Origin: Acephala macrosclerotiorum
Taxonomy: Eukaryota > Ascomycota > Leotiomycetes > Helotiales > Mollisiaceae
Length of the DNA: 64,000 nt
Direction: 5' to 3'
NCBI GenBank assembly: GCA_014904845.1
Contig: MU119251.1
Coordinates: forward strand, 62,001 to 126,000
The position numbers and the translations under genes are program-made. Under the pieces are notes generated by a model. That model saw only the letters and a list, made by a program, of their open reading frames with translations. It was not told the DNA's origin and ran no database searches. Below, one piece after another: positions 44,905 through 56,443 of the stretch. How positions within the stretch are numbered: position 1 is the stretch's first letter; the number at the start of each line of letters is the position of its first letter.

Positions 44905-46639
44905 CTAACTCGTCAATCCCTCCTTCGCCCAAGCAATAATATCCTTGCCTCCCCCAACATTGCTCACCCCCTCCGGCCCATCCCAAAACATAACCCCTCC
45001 AAAATTCCCCAGCCTCATTCCCTCCACACCCTCCACAACCCCCTTCATCGCCTTCGGACTCCCAATCCCATTCTCATAAGCCGTTGGTCCCGCCGCACTC
45101 CACCCCGGCGCCCCCAAATATAACTTAGTCTTCGTATTCAACGTCGAAGCATCAAGAGCTTGACTCCATTGTTCGATACTGCTCTGGAATCCCGAAGAGC
45201 CGATCTCACAACTAGGATTGTTGTAAAATTGCACCCAGACGAAATCACAGAGGAGAAGCATGGGCATCGGATCCGATGCGTCGGGGAAGGGACATTGGGG
45301 CGCAGAGGAGAGATAGTATGTTTTATCTTTGCTCGCATAGGAGAAGTGGTCCCTTAATGTCAAGGCGAGGGTATCGAAGTGTGCTGGGAGGCCGTCTTCG
45401 TTATCTGTTCCTCAAAAACATGTATCAGTTTCTCATCCTCTAACAACAACGATTGAATAAGGAAGAGCGAAGGGGGGAGGGAAACGAACCAATGTCAAAC
45501 CCATCAACCACCACCTCCCCAAACGGCCGTAGTCCCACATCCAAATTCCCCGGCGGCCCAAAAACATCCCACAACACATCACCCAGGGCCCTCGCCTCCC
45601 CCTCATCCTTAAAACTTATCTGACTAGCTGCTCCACCAACACTCAAAAACATCTTCTTGCCATACTTGCTCTGACAAGTTTGGATCTGACTAGCTAAATC
45701 AGGACACCAAAGTAATCCCGGTGCCTGGGATTGCATTATGCTGGTTTGGCCTCCACACGCAGCGCCGAAATTGATAGAGGGGTATTTCCCGCCAGATAGT
45801 TGGTTGATGACGAATGCCAGGATGACGATGTCGATGTTTGGGTCGGCGCATTGGGAGGTGAGGGATATGCTGGCTGTTGCTGGTGACTGGCCGTAGTAGA
45901 CTGCTATGTTAGAGTTCGAGCGCGGGTCGAACTTGTATTTTCCTTGGTTAGTAGTTACCTGATTCAAAGTCGAAGGGCTATTGATGATAGGTTGTGCTGG
46001 GGGCGCTGTAGAGACCGAGACGTCAGCCGCTGTCGAGGTTGCTGGCGGTGCGAAATATGCCGTCGTAAACCCAATTTGAAGAACTGCACTCGAGATTGCT
46101 GGTGGTAAGGGCGTGGTGTCGGGGACAGCCACATTTCCCATAGAGCTACTTTCTGGGTAAGGGTATATCGTTTCGATAACAGTTTCCGTGACGGTAACTA
46201 CCCATTCTGTTGTCGTACTGGTGATTGTACTCGTGTATGTCAATGTCGTTGTCAGGTCGGTCACTGCCGAGTATGGTGCTGAGCTGATAGCTATCATCGT
46301 CTGGATTGGAACCGGGGCGGCCGGTTGTGGGATACCATTTGAGTTTCGAATTAGCTCTAAAAGCTTTGCCTCTGCAAGCCGTATTTCGACTAGAATCGAT
46401 TTAAGATCGTTTGTTGACACAATGATCTCTCCTGAACTGACTTGTCTGTTTACAAGGTTAGTGTCTGAAGGGCATACGTACTGTCCTAGCTTCCCAAGGT
46501 CTGGTACTACTATCATCTGTCCTTCGACATGTCGTGAGCTATCTGACTTGTGCGTTCGTATGTAGCCGCCGTATGCACCGTCGAGGAATAGTGGAAGGGC
46601 GAGAAGGGAGAGAAAGAGTTTTGAGTATAGGTGTATCAT
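44905..46639 (-). CDS. secreted class III chitinase (GH18)
   Basis: Endochitinase-like glycosyl hydrolase 18 that acts on cell-wall or exogenous chitin. Exons (minus) 46639-45490 and 45414-side acceptor at 45404-44905 give 549 residues. A signal peptide covers about residues 1-24. An unusually long N-terminal extension of about 230 residues follows, Ser/Thr-rich in its second half (TTTLTYTSTITSTTTEWVV) and with a short helix LVEIRLAEAKLLELI. The catalytic barrel starts near SNIAVYYGQSP and continues with FLSVGGAA and DGFDIDNE (379-386), with Glu386 as proton donor. The 85-nt intron interrupts the Asp codon before the catalytic Asn-Glu. C-terminal QFYNNPSC and GVMFWD blocks are present. No chitin-binding module or GPI signal was seen. 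Confidence 0.92.
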
Positions 46640-48041
46640 GTTGGTTTGTTTGAAATGTGGAAAAGATGACAGCTAGTTGCGTTTGGTTGTTGGTTGCTTT
46701 ATGTGTGCTTCAGTGATGTAAATAGAGGGGTCCTTGACGACGCATTCCTGAGTTGAGGATTGAGACAGGGAGCAACAGCCGTCCACCCCATGCCTGTGGA
46801 TCAAGCAATTACTTTGTAGGAGAGTGCTCGAAACCTCCTTTCTAGGACAACTTCCAATTCGAAATCGAACCATACTCGGTGTGAGATGTTCAGATGCCAG
46901 AGGACGTCTCAAACTCGATCAGATCAGAATAAAATACATCGCCAGAAGTCAAGATCAACGCTAGAGCTTCTGCCACTGAAATTCTATGGCATCAAGGCCT
47001 CCCTTAATCTTCCATATACAAGAAATTGAGGTAGGGAGATTTCGGGAAGGCGAGGTGGACAAAATTTCTCTTGCTGCTCGTTGTATCTAAGCTCTCACGA
47101 TGTCCCACTTTGAGCTCGAGAATTAAGTGAACTTAGGCACAGCCGTGCGATCCTTAGCCGAGACTTCTACTGAACATTGAATCAGTAGGGGCACATCTCA
47201 TGGCTTGAAAAGATTTGAGACTCAGATCCTGGCAGAGGATCGAGAGGACGAAAGTGAGCGAGCACACAGAATCCTATTCACCAGACACACTATAAAACTT
47301 ATAGAAGTACGAATTGAGGAAGTAAATGTGCTTGACAATAGGAATAGGGTCCAAGTAATGCAGAGAATCAACTAGACCCCATTTCACTTTGATCGAGTTA
47401 TTCTGGCATGAGAATTCTTTGTGTTCTTAAAGAATTGACCTGAATCTCATAAAAACGCGAGTAGGACTTGAAGTTTACTTGTAGCATGAGAATTAGATAA
47501 AACGCAACAGGCCTGATATAAGTAACTTGATACGCATAGATAATTCGATTGAGAAATAGAAATGATTAAAGGAACACTCATTGCATCACTGGAGCTTTTG
47601 TCACTGGGTTCCAACAAAAATTGAAGATAAAGTCATCGTTCTCCATCATTAACTCTCTTTAGATTATTAGTCTATGTAATCTTTGGTACGCCATTCCCAT
47701 CGGACCTATTGTCCTCGATGAAACCTAGATTGGTTTAGAATCATCGAGTAGGGCCAACTAACGACAATACTCAGCCGTCAAATGTGCAGATGTGCGCGAA
47801 AGCAACGGTATCAACAAATGCCTCCTCGATATGCCTTCGACTTTCGTCGATATGTGTGCAAAGTGTTTTAACAAAAGGAAATTTGAGCCCATGAGCATGA
47901 TAAGTGATGTGAACGCCCCCCAATGTTTGTGGTATAGTATAACTACAGGTGCTTCCTCCTAGGAGATGCCGTGTGCTGCTGTATTCGTCGTTCGGGCGCA
48001 GCCTTCGAAATTGACTTTTGAAAACGAGATCCAGAGGGCGA
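46640..48041. other. intergenic, AT-rich
   Basis: The first few hundred bases are the chitinase promoter. The rest, especially 47150-47700, is AT-rich with no open frame of interest. No RNA gene was recognised. Confidence 0.45.
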
Positions 48042-49373
48042 CTAAAAGTTTTGAGATATGCCAGCAGATTGTTGTGGGAAATGTGCTGGGTTTTCGATGC
48101 GAGTGTTCCGTCGAGCTTGAACGTCGCGGATAACCGGTTGGCCACCCATTTCGGCTCGTCCAGGTGGGCTTCCATACTGAGTTTCGGGGCTGTATGGATT
48201 TCCGGTGTCGTATTGATTGGCACCATTGTAGTACTGCCCTGCCCCATAATTTCCTTGGATCTCTCCAGAACCGTCGGATCGATTCGCAGCACTGTATGAA
48301 GATGATGCATTCGACGGTCCACGGTTGATATCGCTTCGATTCCCTGACGCAGCTGGTCCCATCGCACCAAGTGATTCCGCTTCCCCAGATGTTGGGCGAC
48401 CGTCCATCAACGGATTATCTGACCTAGTGTCAGAAACTGGGCCGTGGGTAGGCGATGTGCCTTCCGAGTATGCCATACCAATGCCTCCAGGGGATTGTCC
48501 TCCTGAAAGAGTGGTTGAAGCTTTTCGTCCAGACGAAGCAACAGCTGTTGTTCCCCATCCCCGGTAACCGGAAGCTCCCTCCTCACGCATCTCGTATGCA
48601 CCATCTGGTGACCCTACATTGCCAACAGCCGGCAAAGTGGGGTCGTTATTCGGGTTGTAGCCATATTCCTCCACTTCTTTCCTCCTGAGCTCCTCGGCAT
48701 CCTTGCGTTGCTTTCGTTTCCGCCAGAAATAGAGGCCAGCAAGCACAATAAGGGCTACTGCGACGATAGGGACGACGACAGCGACAGCGATGGTTCCTCC
48801 ACTGCTCAATCCGCTGCTGGTACTTTTGCTCCCAGTTTGAAGACCTGCCGTCGAGGCTCCCGAGGTTGAAGATGAGGTTGCTGTGCCGGTGTTTGTCGTC
48901 GCGGTATTGCCACCAGCTGTTGAGGTGTGAACCACAGTGACCGTTGATCCTCCCGCATTTGTGCTGGTCTGGGTGACTGTGGTCAAGGACGCCGAAGTGG
49001 GTGTATTAGAGGTGGTAGATGATGGTTCTGATGTTGTTGAAGGAGTGGAAGATGTTGATGACGGAGTGTTGGAGGTAGGAGGGTTTGATGTAGTTGCAGG
49101 TGTAGTTGAAATGCTTGATTGTGAGGTTGATGCAGGTAATGAGACTGTAGAAGAAGTTGATTGAATAGTGGAGGATGGCGAATCCGTAGGGGTGGCTGTG
49201 GAAGTGGGACTGCTGTTAGCAATTGAACTCGATGACGATGGCACAGAAGAGCTCGTAGGCGTCGAAGCCGCCTGGGAAGACGTCGCAGACGTCGAGACAC
49301 CGGTATCCGTACTTGTAGAATTAGAAGACATCGTGAACTGCCTGAACCTGAGATCCCTCGGCCGTCTATTCAT
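48042..49373 (-). CDS. Ser/Thr-rich single-pass membrane protein, Mid2/Wsc-like architecture
   Basis: One uninterrupted frame of 443 residues; a second Met (MSSNST) 15 residues in is an alternative start. Residues about 15-190 are almost entirely Ser, Thr, Pro and Ala, as in heavily O-mannosylated wall sensors. A membrane helix lies at about 191-216 (GTIAVAVVVPIVAVALIVLA), followed by a basic stop-transfer (FWRKRKQRK) and a Gly/Asn/Tyr/Ser-rich cytosolic tail with NYGAGQYYNGANQYDTGNPY. The layout resembles Mid2-type cell-wall-integrity sensors, but there is no N-terminal signal peptide and no WSC Cys domain. That suggests either an N-out anchor without cleavage or a missing upstream exon. The role is inferred from architecture only. 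Confidence 0.75.
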   Translation of the reverse strand: MNRRPRDLRFRQFTMSSNSTSTDTGVSTSATSSQAASTPTSSSVPSSSSSIANSSPTSTATPTDSPSSTIQSTSSTVSLPASTSQSSISTTPATTSNPPTSNTPSSTSSTPSTTSEPSSTTSNTPTSASLTTVTQTSTNAGGSTVTVVHTSTAGGNTATTNTGTATSSSTSGASTAGLQTGSKSTSSGLSSGGTIAVAVVVPIVAVALIVLAGLYFWRKRKQRKDAEELRRKEVEEYGYNPNNDPTLPAVGNVGSPDGAYEMREEGASGYRGWGTTAVASSGRKASTTLSGGQSPGGIGMAYSEGTSPTHGPVSDTRSDNPLMDGRPTSGEAESLGAMGPAASGNRSDINRGPSNASSSYSAANRSDGSGEIQGNYGAGQYYNGANQYDTGNPYSPETQYGSPPGRAEMGGQPVIRDVQARRNTRIENPAHFPQQSAGISQNF

Positions 49374-52300
49374 GGCGAAGTCAGCTAGCTGTCAACGTCC
49401 CATAATCATCCTCAGAGAGTAGTTGCTGGCAGGTTGATGTTGATGCATCAGGAAAGGAAGTCTGCAGCATACCTCAAGCCAAGGATCAATCTATGCGTTC
49501 AAAACCTGAGTGGATGGGAAGGCGTTGATGTTTCGACTTTGGCAAGAGCGACGGACGTGCTCCTAACGGCCTGATCGACTGCAAGCGCAGATGCTGACTG
49601 GTGGGCCGAGGGCGCGACTGTTTGAAAATAATGGACAGCAACCTAATGCCTCCTGGAAGCGCGAGATGATCGTCAATGACGAGAAGAATTGTTTACAAGT
49701 GAGGAGTGTCGAGAAGTGTTCGCAAGGGGAAGTTGGGTCAATGTGCCACCCGAAAAGGAGGAGGGCGAATGGATTGGGCTTGGGGTGGCCGTCGGGTGAG
49801 GGTGCGAAGTGAAGTGAGACAAGTCCTTCAGGGTTGCGCGCGCACGAGTGAGGAGTCGAATTTGCTTTTCACCCGACCGAAATTAGATCGTGTTCCCGCG
49901 GCAGGTGGGAGTGTCGTCAAAGGCGTTTCTTTTGGTTGTGAAAGTCTGTCTGGAGATTTGGAGATGCAGACGTGTGTGAGATTTGGATGAAAGATGGAAG
50001 GCTGGCCAGCGAGATAAATCCCATTGCATGGAACTGCAAAAACATGCACTTCGCTGTGCGGACCACCATTCGCTGAGGAGCTAAAGGTAATACGGATCAA
50101 GGACGGTTACACCACGCCCGCCTGCCCGCTAGTATCAGCGATCAAGAGCAGAGCCGAATTCAAGATTCTGACTATTGCGGCCAGGCTGTTGTGTGAATGG
50201 CCCGGCAAACGTCCCGATCAGAATCTACACCGCAAGAGGCAAGCGCAGCATCATCGACGACGAATGGCGGCTCCATCTATTTTGGATTTTCTACATACGA
50301 ACGATCTACTGCTAGTCATCGATGGTAGTAACTCCACCCTCAAAGTTGAGTTGCCTCAGGTACGCACAATCTGAGCGCAACGAATCCTCATAGGCTCTCC
50401 AACAACAAATCACGACAGTGAGTGACGGTCATTGGCTTTCACCACCGCAGAAAGGCTTAGTTATGAGGCGGTGCTGGAGAAGGCTCGTCTGAAATCCAGC
50501 AACGTTACTGCAAACGCCTCCACGAAACCTTTCAAATTATGTATGGTTTCGGAGCAAGACACCTGATCGTGACTTGTTCGCGGAAACGAGCTGAGGATTG
50601 ATCAGCCCAGCTTGGTCTGACCATCGCATTATTCAAACACCAAAACGCTTCGCGCATCACGATCTAGGTTCAGTACCGACAGTACGTACTGATTATGAAG
50701 TTGTACAACTGTTAAGGCGAAAGAGACTTTAGAGTTCCTTCGTCATCCCAATATGACTGCACATAAAACCAGTGACAGCGAAGAGGAAGTACGATACCAT
50801 TGCGAGTAATCTTTGTTCTGCATCACTCAGCGCTGTACATCTCACCCACCACACCTTCATCGTCTACTAAGGTCTCGAGCTCTCGCGGAACTTCGGGGAA
50901 GAATTAAAGCATGTGCTCTGAGACGATACGATACAATACGAGCGAGGCTCATCCCTTTTTCATCCCATTTTCATCCCATGATTGCCACAAGTTTCAGTCT
51001 CTCACAAACCTCGAAATGTCCACAGCTCAAAGCCCCAAACTCCGAGAGACATCTCGACCTCGAGTCTCGATCTGAACCTCAACTCAAACTCAAAAGGTTT
51101 GCCCCGGGGTCCAGGCCAAGAAACCTACTGCGGGTTGTAAATTTCCACTGCAACAAACTGCACTCCTGTCTATCACAGCTCGTGACCTCGTCTCTGCATG
51201 CACTCTTCCATCCTTCCTCTCTCATCCGACCGCTCGTGTCATCCCATCCAACCTTCCTTTCACCTTCCAGATCAATCCTACCCTCCGCCCTCATCCCAAG
51301 TCCCGACAAATCATCTTCCTCGTCCCAAATCTCCCCCCATGCTTCCATCCCATCTTTCCAGAATAAAAATCTCACCCTGCCTTGGAAAATCTGGAGAAAA
51401 CCTCCAACATGCATCGGACATCCATCGTTCATCAGGCCATCGATTCGTCAATCCCCAAATCCCCTCCACGATCCAAGAAGATAGCCCCTCCTTTGCCTGG
51501 AAATTAATCGCTAGGACCCTCCCTGCAGTCGGAATTGAATCTTGTTTTTGTAGTGGGCCGGGATAAATATGATGTTTTACCGAACCGAAAGTAGGAGGGA
51601 TAAGGGAGGAAGCGAATATGGATTTGACGGTTTGATATTGGAAGTTGACGTCAATTACTTCTGGGATCTGGAGAATAATGTGACGTCTTTTGTGATCTTC
51701 ATTTTTGCCAAATTTGCGATGCTGCCCCTTTTTCGAAATATAGGACTGCACGTGATTGTTACTGAATCAATAGGCGGTTCGTGATTGCTTTTGCCTTTTG
51801 TACCTGCAGCGTTGATAGGGAACCAAGGGAAGAAAATGAAACCAAGCTGAGATAAAGTGAAAAGGGGTTGCAGTAAGGCTGCATGAGCGCCAAGCAGAAT
51901 GGGGCCTTGCGATGCAGACTCGATGCAGAAAAGTGAGTCAAGGCTGAGACCGCCTCATTGAAGAGAAATATATAAACATAATGTCCCACGCATCTCGCAA
52001 CATTCAGATGAGCTGAAATACCACTGAAAGTCAACGCGCTCAAGCCCTTGTTCGATACATCATTCCTTTCCCCTCAAGAAGAACATTGTTGGTCGTCACA
52101 AGTACATGTCACAAGCATCTCATCAAAACTCTTCGTCAAATTGTCATCCCATTGCGGTTTCTTACTATACAAGAACTGGACTATGAAGATTGTCCGTCGT
52201 CCAGGTTGCAAGCATCTATACATATGCAACTCCAACAAAAACTTCCCTGAACCCCTCCCGATCTATTACAAGAAAAGACATTAGCCAGAGTTGTAGTATT

Positions 52301-52552
52301 TATTTCTCTGGAACCAGAATTTGGCCATCATGAGCTGTTTTTACGCAGCCAGAGCCAGCTCGTTGGCACATCATGAGAACGAGGGACGAGAAGAAGCTGG
52401 TGATAGGGGCTGATTGGGGTCGAATTGCTGGTGGATGATGGGTTCGTGTGTGCTGAATCAAAATGCTCGCTCAAATGCCTCGAGAAAAGTGGTGGCCCAA
52501 ATAGGCATACCCACTGTTACAAACTAACAGACATTACTGTTGGTCATTACAT
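49374..52552. other. 3.2-kb stretch without a recognised gene
   Basis: The left part is the promoter of the Ser/Thr-rich membrane protein. At 50264-50359 a short plus-strand frame (MAAPSILDFLHTNDLLL) ends in CAG|GTACGC, but no second exon was found. From 50820 to 51500 the plus strand is strongly pyrimidine-rich and contains a 223-codon frame of biased composition (50813-51484) that I do not believe is coding. The right part holds the 3' end of the following minus-strand gene. Confidence 0.4.
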
Positions 52553-54845
52553 CTAGCTACTTGCACGCATGCCCCATTGTGGCTTCAGTGTCGTAGCAAG
52601 ATCGTCCTTGGTGAAGACAACATCCTTGGGAATTCGGCTGATGCGGTAGGCTCCGTTACGGATCGCGCCAAGCTGCGTAGTCGAGATTCCACTTCGGTTG
52701 CTTCGAATACTGCCTGCATCGCTCATGCTATCAGGATCTCTGAACTTCTTTGGTGGTGCGAAGTCTAGCGATGTGAAGGTGCCCGATTTTCTCAGCATGT
52801 GACTATTTCCAGGTTAGCAAAGTGCTTCTGATACTCGAATCAGAAGATACTCACGGGCTTGGGATAGGGGCAAGTTCATCGAAAGCACTGACGACGGGCG
52901 CGAATGCAGGTACGGCTGGTGAGTATGGCCGTCTCTCGCCAAATGGACTCTCTGATCGACCAGCCACACGATCACGGTAAGTTTGGGGTGGAGCAAACTC
53001 AATTGAGCCCATAAGAGCAAATGAGTCGTCTCTCAACTTGGAAGGTGTGGGTATAGTATTAAGAGGAGTTGGTGGAGGTAGAGGTCGCTTTGGACCAGGT
53101 CTGGCCATGCGACCAGACGCAGATGAGTATGCTCTTGGTCCAGGAGGTGGTCCACGCATTCCACCAGCGCTCATGGCTCCCATAGAACCTTGTCTACCGC
53201 GAGGTGGCCCTGGGAATCTAGGTGGACCCATTGGAGGTGGTGTCATGGCACGACGGGTGATGGGCTCGGCGTAGGGCATGGAAGAGGGCATAACGAACGA
53301 ATTGGTGTCAGGATCGAAGTATGCAGCGTCACCGAGGTAGTTTTCGTTGTAGTCTTCATAGTATTGCCCTTGTGGAGCTGGCTTGCTTTCGTCAAAGTAC
53401 TCTTTGTAGAATGATCGGATTCTGTTTGCTCTGATTTCAGGATCATCTGATTCAACGGCGGCATCAGGAGGCAAAGGACGGAAACCCATTGACAGGCGCT
53501 TGGGATCAAACCCAGGTGCACCTAATCCAGCCTGAGCGAACTGCTCAGGAGGAACATCCATCGAGTAACGCTGGCTACGCATCTGTTGTTCGCGGCCAGG
53601 AGAAGGAGGCGTAACCTTAAATCCATCACCATAATCATCCTGGTCATCCATTGGCACCGGACCTTGAGGCACAGATTCCTTGCGTGCTGGGCGTGGGTTT
53701 GCTGGGAGTGTGTTGATAGCTGGAGGAGCCTTTCGCTCACGTGGTGTAGGCAGGGCGGTTTCCTTGTCCATGATCATGGCAGCGAGATAGTCATTGCTTT
53801 GTCTGAAGTTGTTTCCGTTGCCGTTACTTGTACGAACATCTTGAGGCTGCTCAGCAGCTCTGGGTGATGGGGTTGAAGTCTGTCCTGGACGGGGGTTTGT
53901 TGGGAGACCTCGTTGCTGAGTTTCCGGAGACGAAGGGGCCATCGGCCCTGGAATATGAGCTTGAGGCGGTTGGACTGGGTATGGCGGCGGGATCGATTCC
54001 ACAGGGCTGATTGGGCTCATGGAGGCATTGCTCTGCGGCAGAGAGTTCTGACGTGGAGGGGGCTTGAAATCAGCACTAGGAGGGTTGCTTCGGGGCATCT
54101 GTCCAGCATTGGAAAGCAGATTTGCGGAAGAGGTCTCTTGCAACTTCGATGGGCCACTCGATCCGGTGTAGATGGAGGAACCTTGCTTAGACTTCGATCG
54201 AACCGACGAAGCGTCATTCGGATAATACTGAGATACTGGTCGGTATGGATCTTCTTGCTGGTGGATAGTCCTTGACAGGGAGTGGAGCGATTCTCTCGAG
54301 TTCTGGAGCTCCGGTGGCAGCAGATACGGACTGGTCATGCTCATATCCATAGAAACTTGACGTCGACTCATTCCTCCTTTCTCCCCATAGCTCATCTCCG
54401 ACATACCAGTTGGGGCTCTCTTCGCTCGCGCAGGTTGGGGGACATCTCCAAGACCAAAGTCCATGGACGCGTGTCGATCATTAGCATCCTCCGCTCTCTG
54501 TCTTCGTACATGTCTTCGCTGTAGGATAATAAAAAGAATGGCGGCTCCGATAACAGGAATGCTAGCATGAGTTAGATCGAGGTATGCGATACAGTGTCTA
54601 TGAACCTACGCAATACCAAGGATAATTGGCAATGTGAATGTGCTGTTACTGACAGGCTTCTCGCATGCGCTCGCACCACAGGAACTTGTCGAATCGGCTG
54701 AGGAGGAAGTTGTTGTGGAATCGCGGGCCTCTATTGTTCGATCAGGAGTAGCAATGTGAATTATCGATGACATTCTACCAATTGCGTCCCCCATAGGAAT
54801 TCGACGGCCCAGCCTAACAATATCTTCAATATGTACGTTCTCCAT
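52553..54845 (-). CDS. conserved single-pass membrane protein with long Pro-rich cytosolic tail, unknown function
   Basis: Exons (minus) 54845-54610, 54561-52855 and 52802-52553 give 730 residues; a later Met (MSSIIH, about residue 25) is an alternative start. A short extracellular part with four Cys/Ser-rich positions (SSCGASACEKPVSNS) precedes a membrane helix at about 67-92 that spans the first splice (FTLPIILGIAIPVIGAAILF). Then come a basic stop-transfer RRHVRRQRAEDANDRHASMD and about 600 disordered Pro/Ser-rich residues. Islands of apparent conservation are IRSFYKEYFDES, YYEDYNENYLGDAAYFDPDT and the C-terminal HMLRKSGTFTSLDFAPPKKF to RISRIPKDVVF. Similar proteins occur, as I recall, across filamentous ascomycetes without assigned function. 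A role in surface or polarity signalling is speculation. Confidence 0.82.
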
Positions 54846-56443
54846 TATTAAATGGTGCAAGCCTTGTGCCAGCGAAGGCTAAGTCGCACGAGGAAGGACA
54901 GGCAGGAGAAGTCGGCAGGGAGTTCGACGGCGGGACCTCGTTGAGGAAGTAGCGACTGGATTCGAATAGAGTCGTTCGTAATAAACACAGAAAGGGATCG
55001 TGGATTGTGTTGATGGGCTGGGTTTCGTGAAGTCTGTCTCCGCAATATGATCACAATACTATTGAAACGACGTAAAACCGCAAATAGAGCAAGTCATCGA
55101 TAACAAACAAAGGCGACGACGGTGAATTTCTAAGGAGTGACTGAGGTTGGAATTGATTCAAGGAGCGGAAAGGTTCGTTAACCAAAGGAATGGCAGGCCT
55201 GCTGGCAGGCGCTTTCGTCTCGAGAGTTGTCGTGAAGGTGAGAGAACGAAGCTGTCGAGATCAGGAAGGAAAAGGAACGACGAGACGAACAGGCGCCGTG
55301 AAGGCTTGGGATGGGACGAAGAGTGGGTCAGTGTTGGCCTTAGGGGCTCAGATTGGACAGCGGAGCGTAGGCCTGGCTAAGATGGCGCTGCTAACCGCAT
55401 GTGGGCAAACCCGCCATTCGCTCAGGGGACGAAACAGTGGAGAGAACAAGCATTGAGATCCAGAACGGCCTTGGCGAGATGAGGTTGAATGAGGACGGCC
55501 AAGGTGTCACGCAAATGATTTCTTTGGTCGGCAGCTGAATCCTCCCGCAACCCGCAACACCGTTGAATATCTGCAGCACGTACGAGTCTTCTGACTGAGA
55601 TTCAACACGAAGGTTACAACTGCGTTTCTAATGATAGAATCTCAAATGAGTCCCCTCCAAAAACAGGAGGGAATGGTGGATGCACCAAATCGGCGTGCAT
55701 CTCATTTAGAACCGGCCTTATCTTGAACAGGTTTAGTCAGGAACATCTTGCAGTCAGGGATCCACGCAGCCTCATCAAACTTCATCTTGGATTCGCTGTT
55801 GTCGTTCCTGTCGCTCTGTCACGCGTCTGTGCCGACGGCAGAGCAGAAGTATTTGGGAGAAGGACCTGCGACGCATGGTCTGGAACTGGAGATCATGACA
55901 TCCCAACCGTGATTTGACTCTGAATAATTTTTGAACCTTCATCAGAAATTTACTTCAAACATCATCATATTGACTTCCAGTGGCACCAATCTCCTTGCTA
56001 CCAGTACTGGATAGCAGACCGCAACACTGCCACTTCTGGGCCTTAATAGCCGTTATGTACAACGTGATTGGCGGGGACTGGGATAATAATTGTGTTATTG
56101 CGCCGCTGGCTGAATGCAATTGTTCACAACAGGAGCGCCAATCTCAATCCCCCGAAGCGGTATTAGATATGAAGTAGGGGTGACATTATTATTGTCTTGA
56201 TATCTTTTTGGCGGCCTCGATGACATTCGTCAGCGACGACGACAAGTGTGGATCCTTCGCGGATCAATTTCGATTGGTGCTTCAAATTTAATCTTTAGCC
56301 TGAGGCCAACTTTCTTTTGTAAGGAACCAACCTCATTTAGACTTTGGCGCGCCTGTCACTCAACAGCTCGCTCGCGTGCCGACCTTCAGGGAGCAAAAGG
56401 GGCCTGGCTCGGAAGAGGCTCCAATAATGTGATATCAAAAATC
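54846..56443. other. divergent intergenic region
   Basis: About 1.6 kb separates two divergent genes. Frames at 55147-55456 (plus) are short and unsupported. No RNA gene was recognised. Confidence 0.45.

Noticed and set aside
47771..48370. 199-codon minus-strand ORF
   Set aside because: It overlaps the 3' end of the Ser/Thr-rich membrane protein in another frame of the same strand and has no recognisable feature.
50813..51484. 223-codon plus-strand ORF
   Set aside because: Composition (Ser, Pro, Leu, His, Arg) simply follows from the pyrimidine-rich sequence; no conserved motif was seen.
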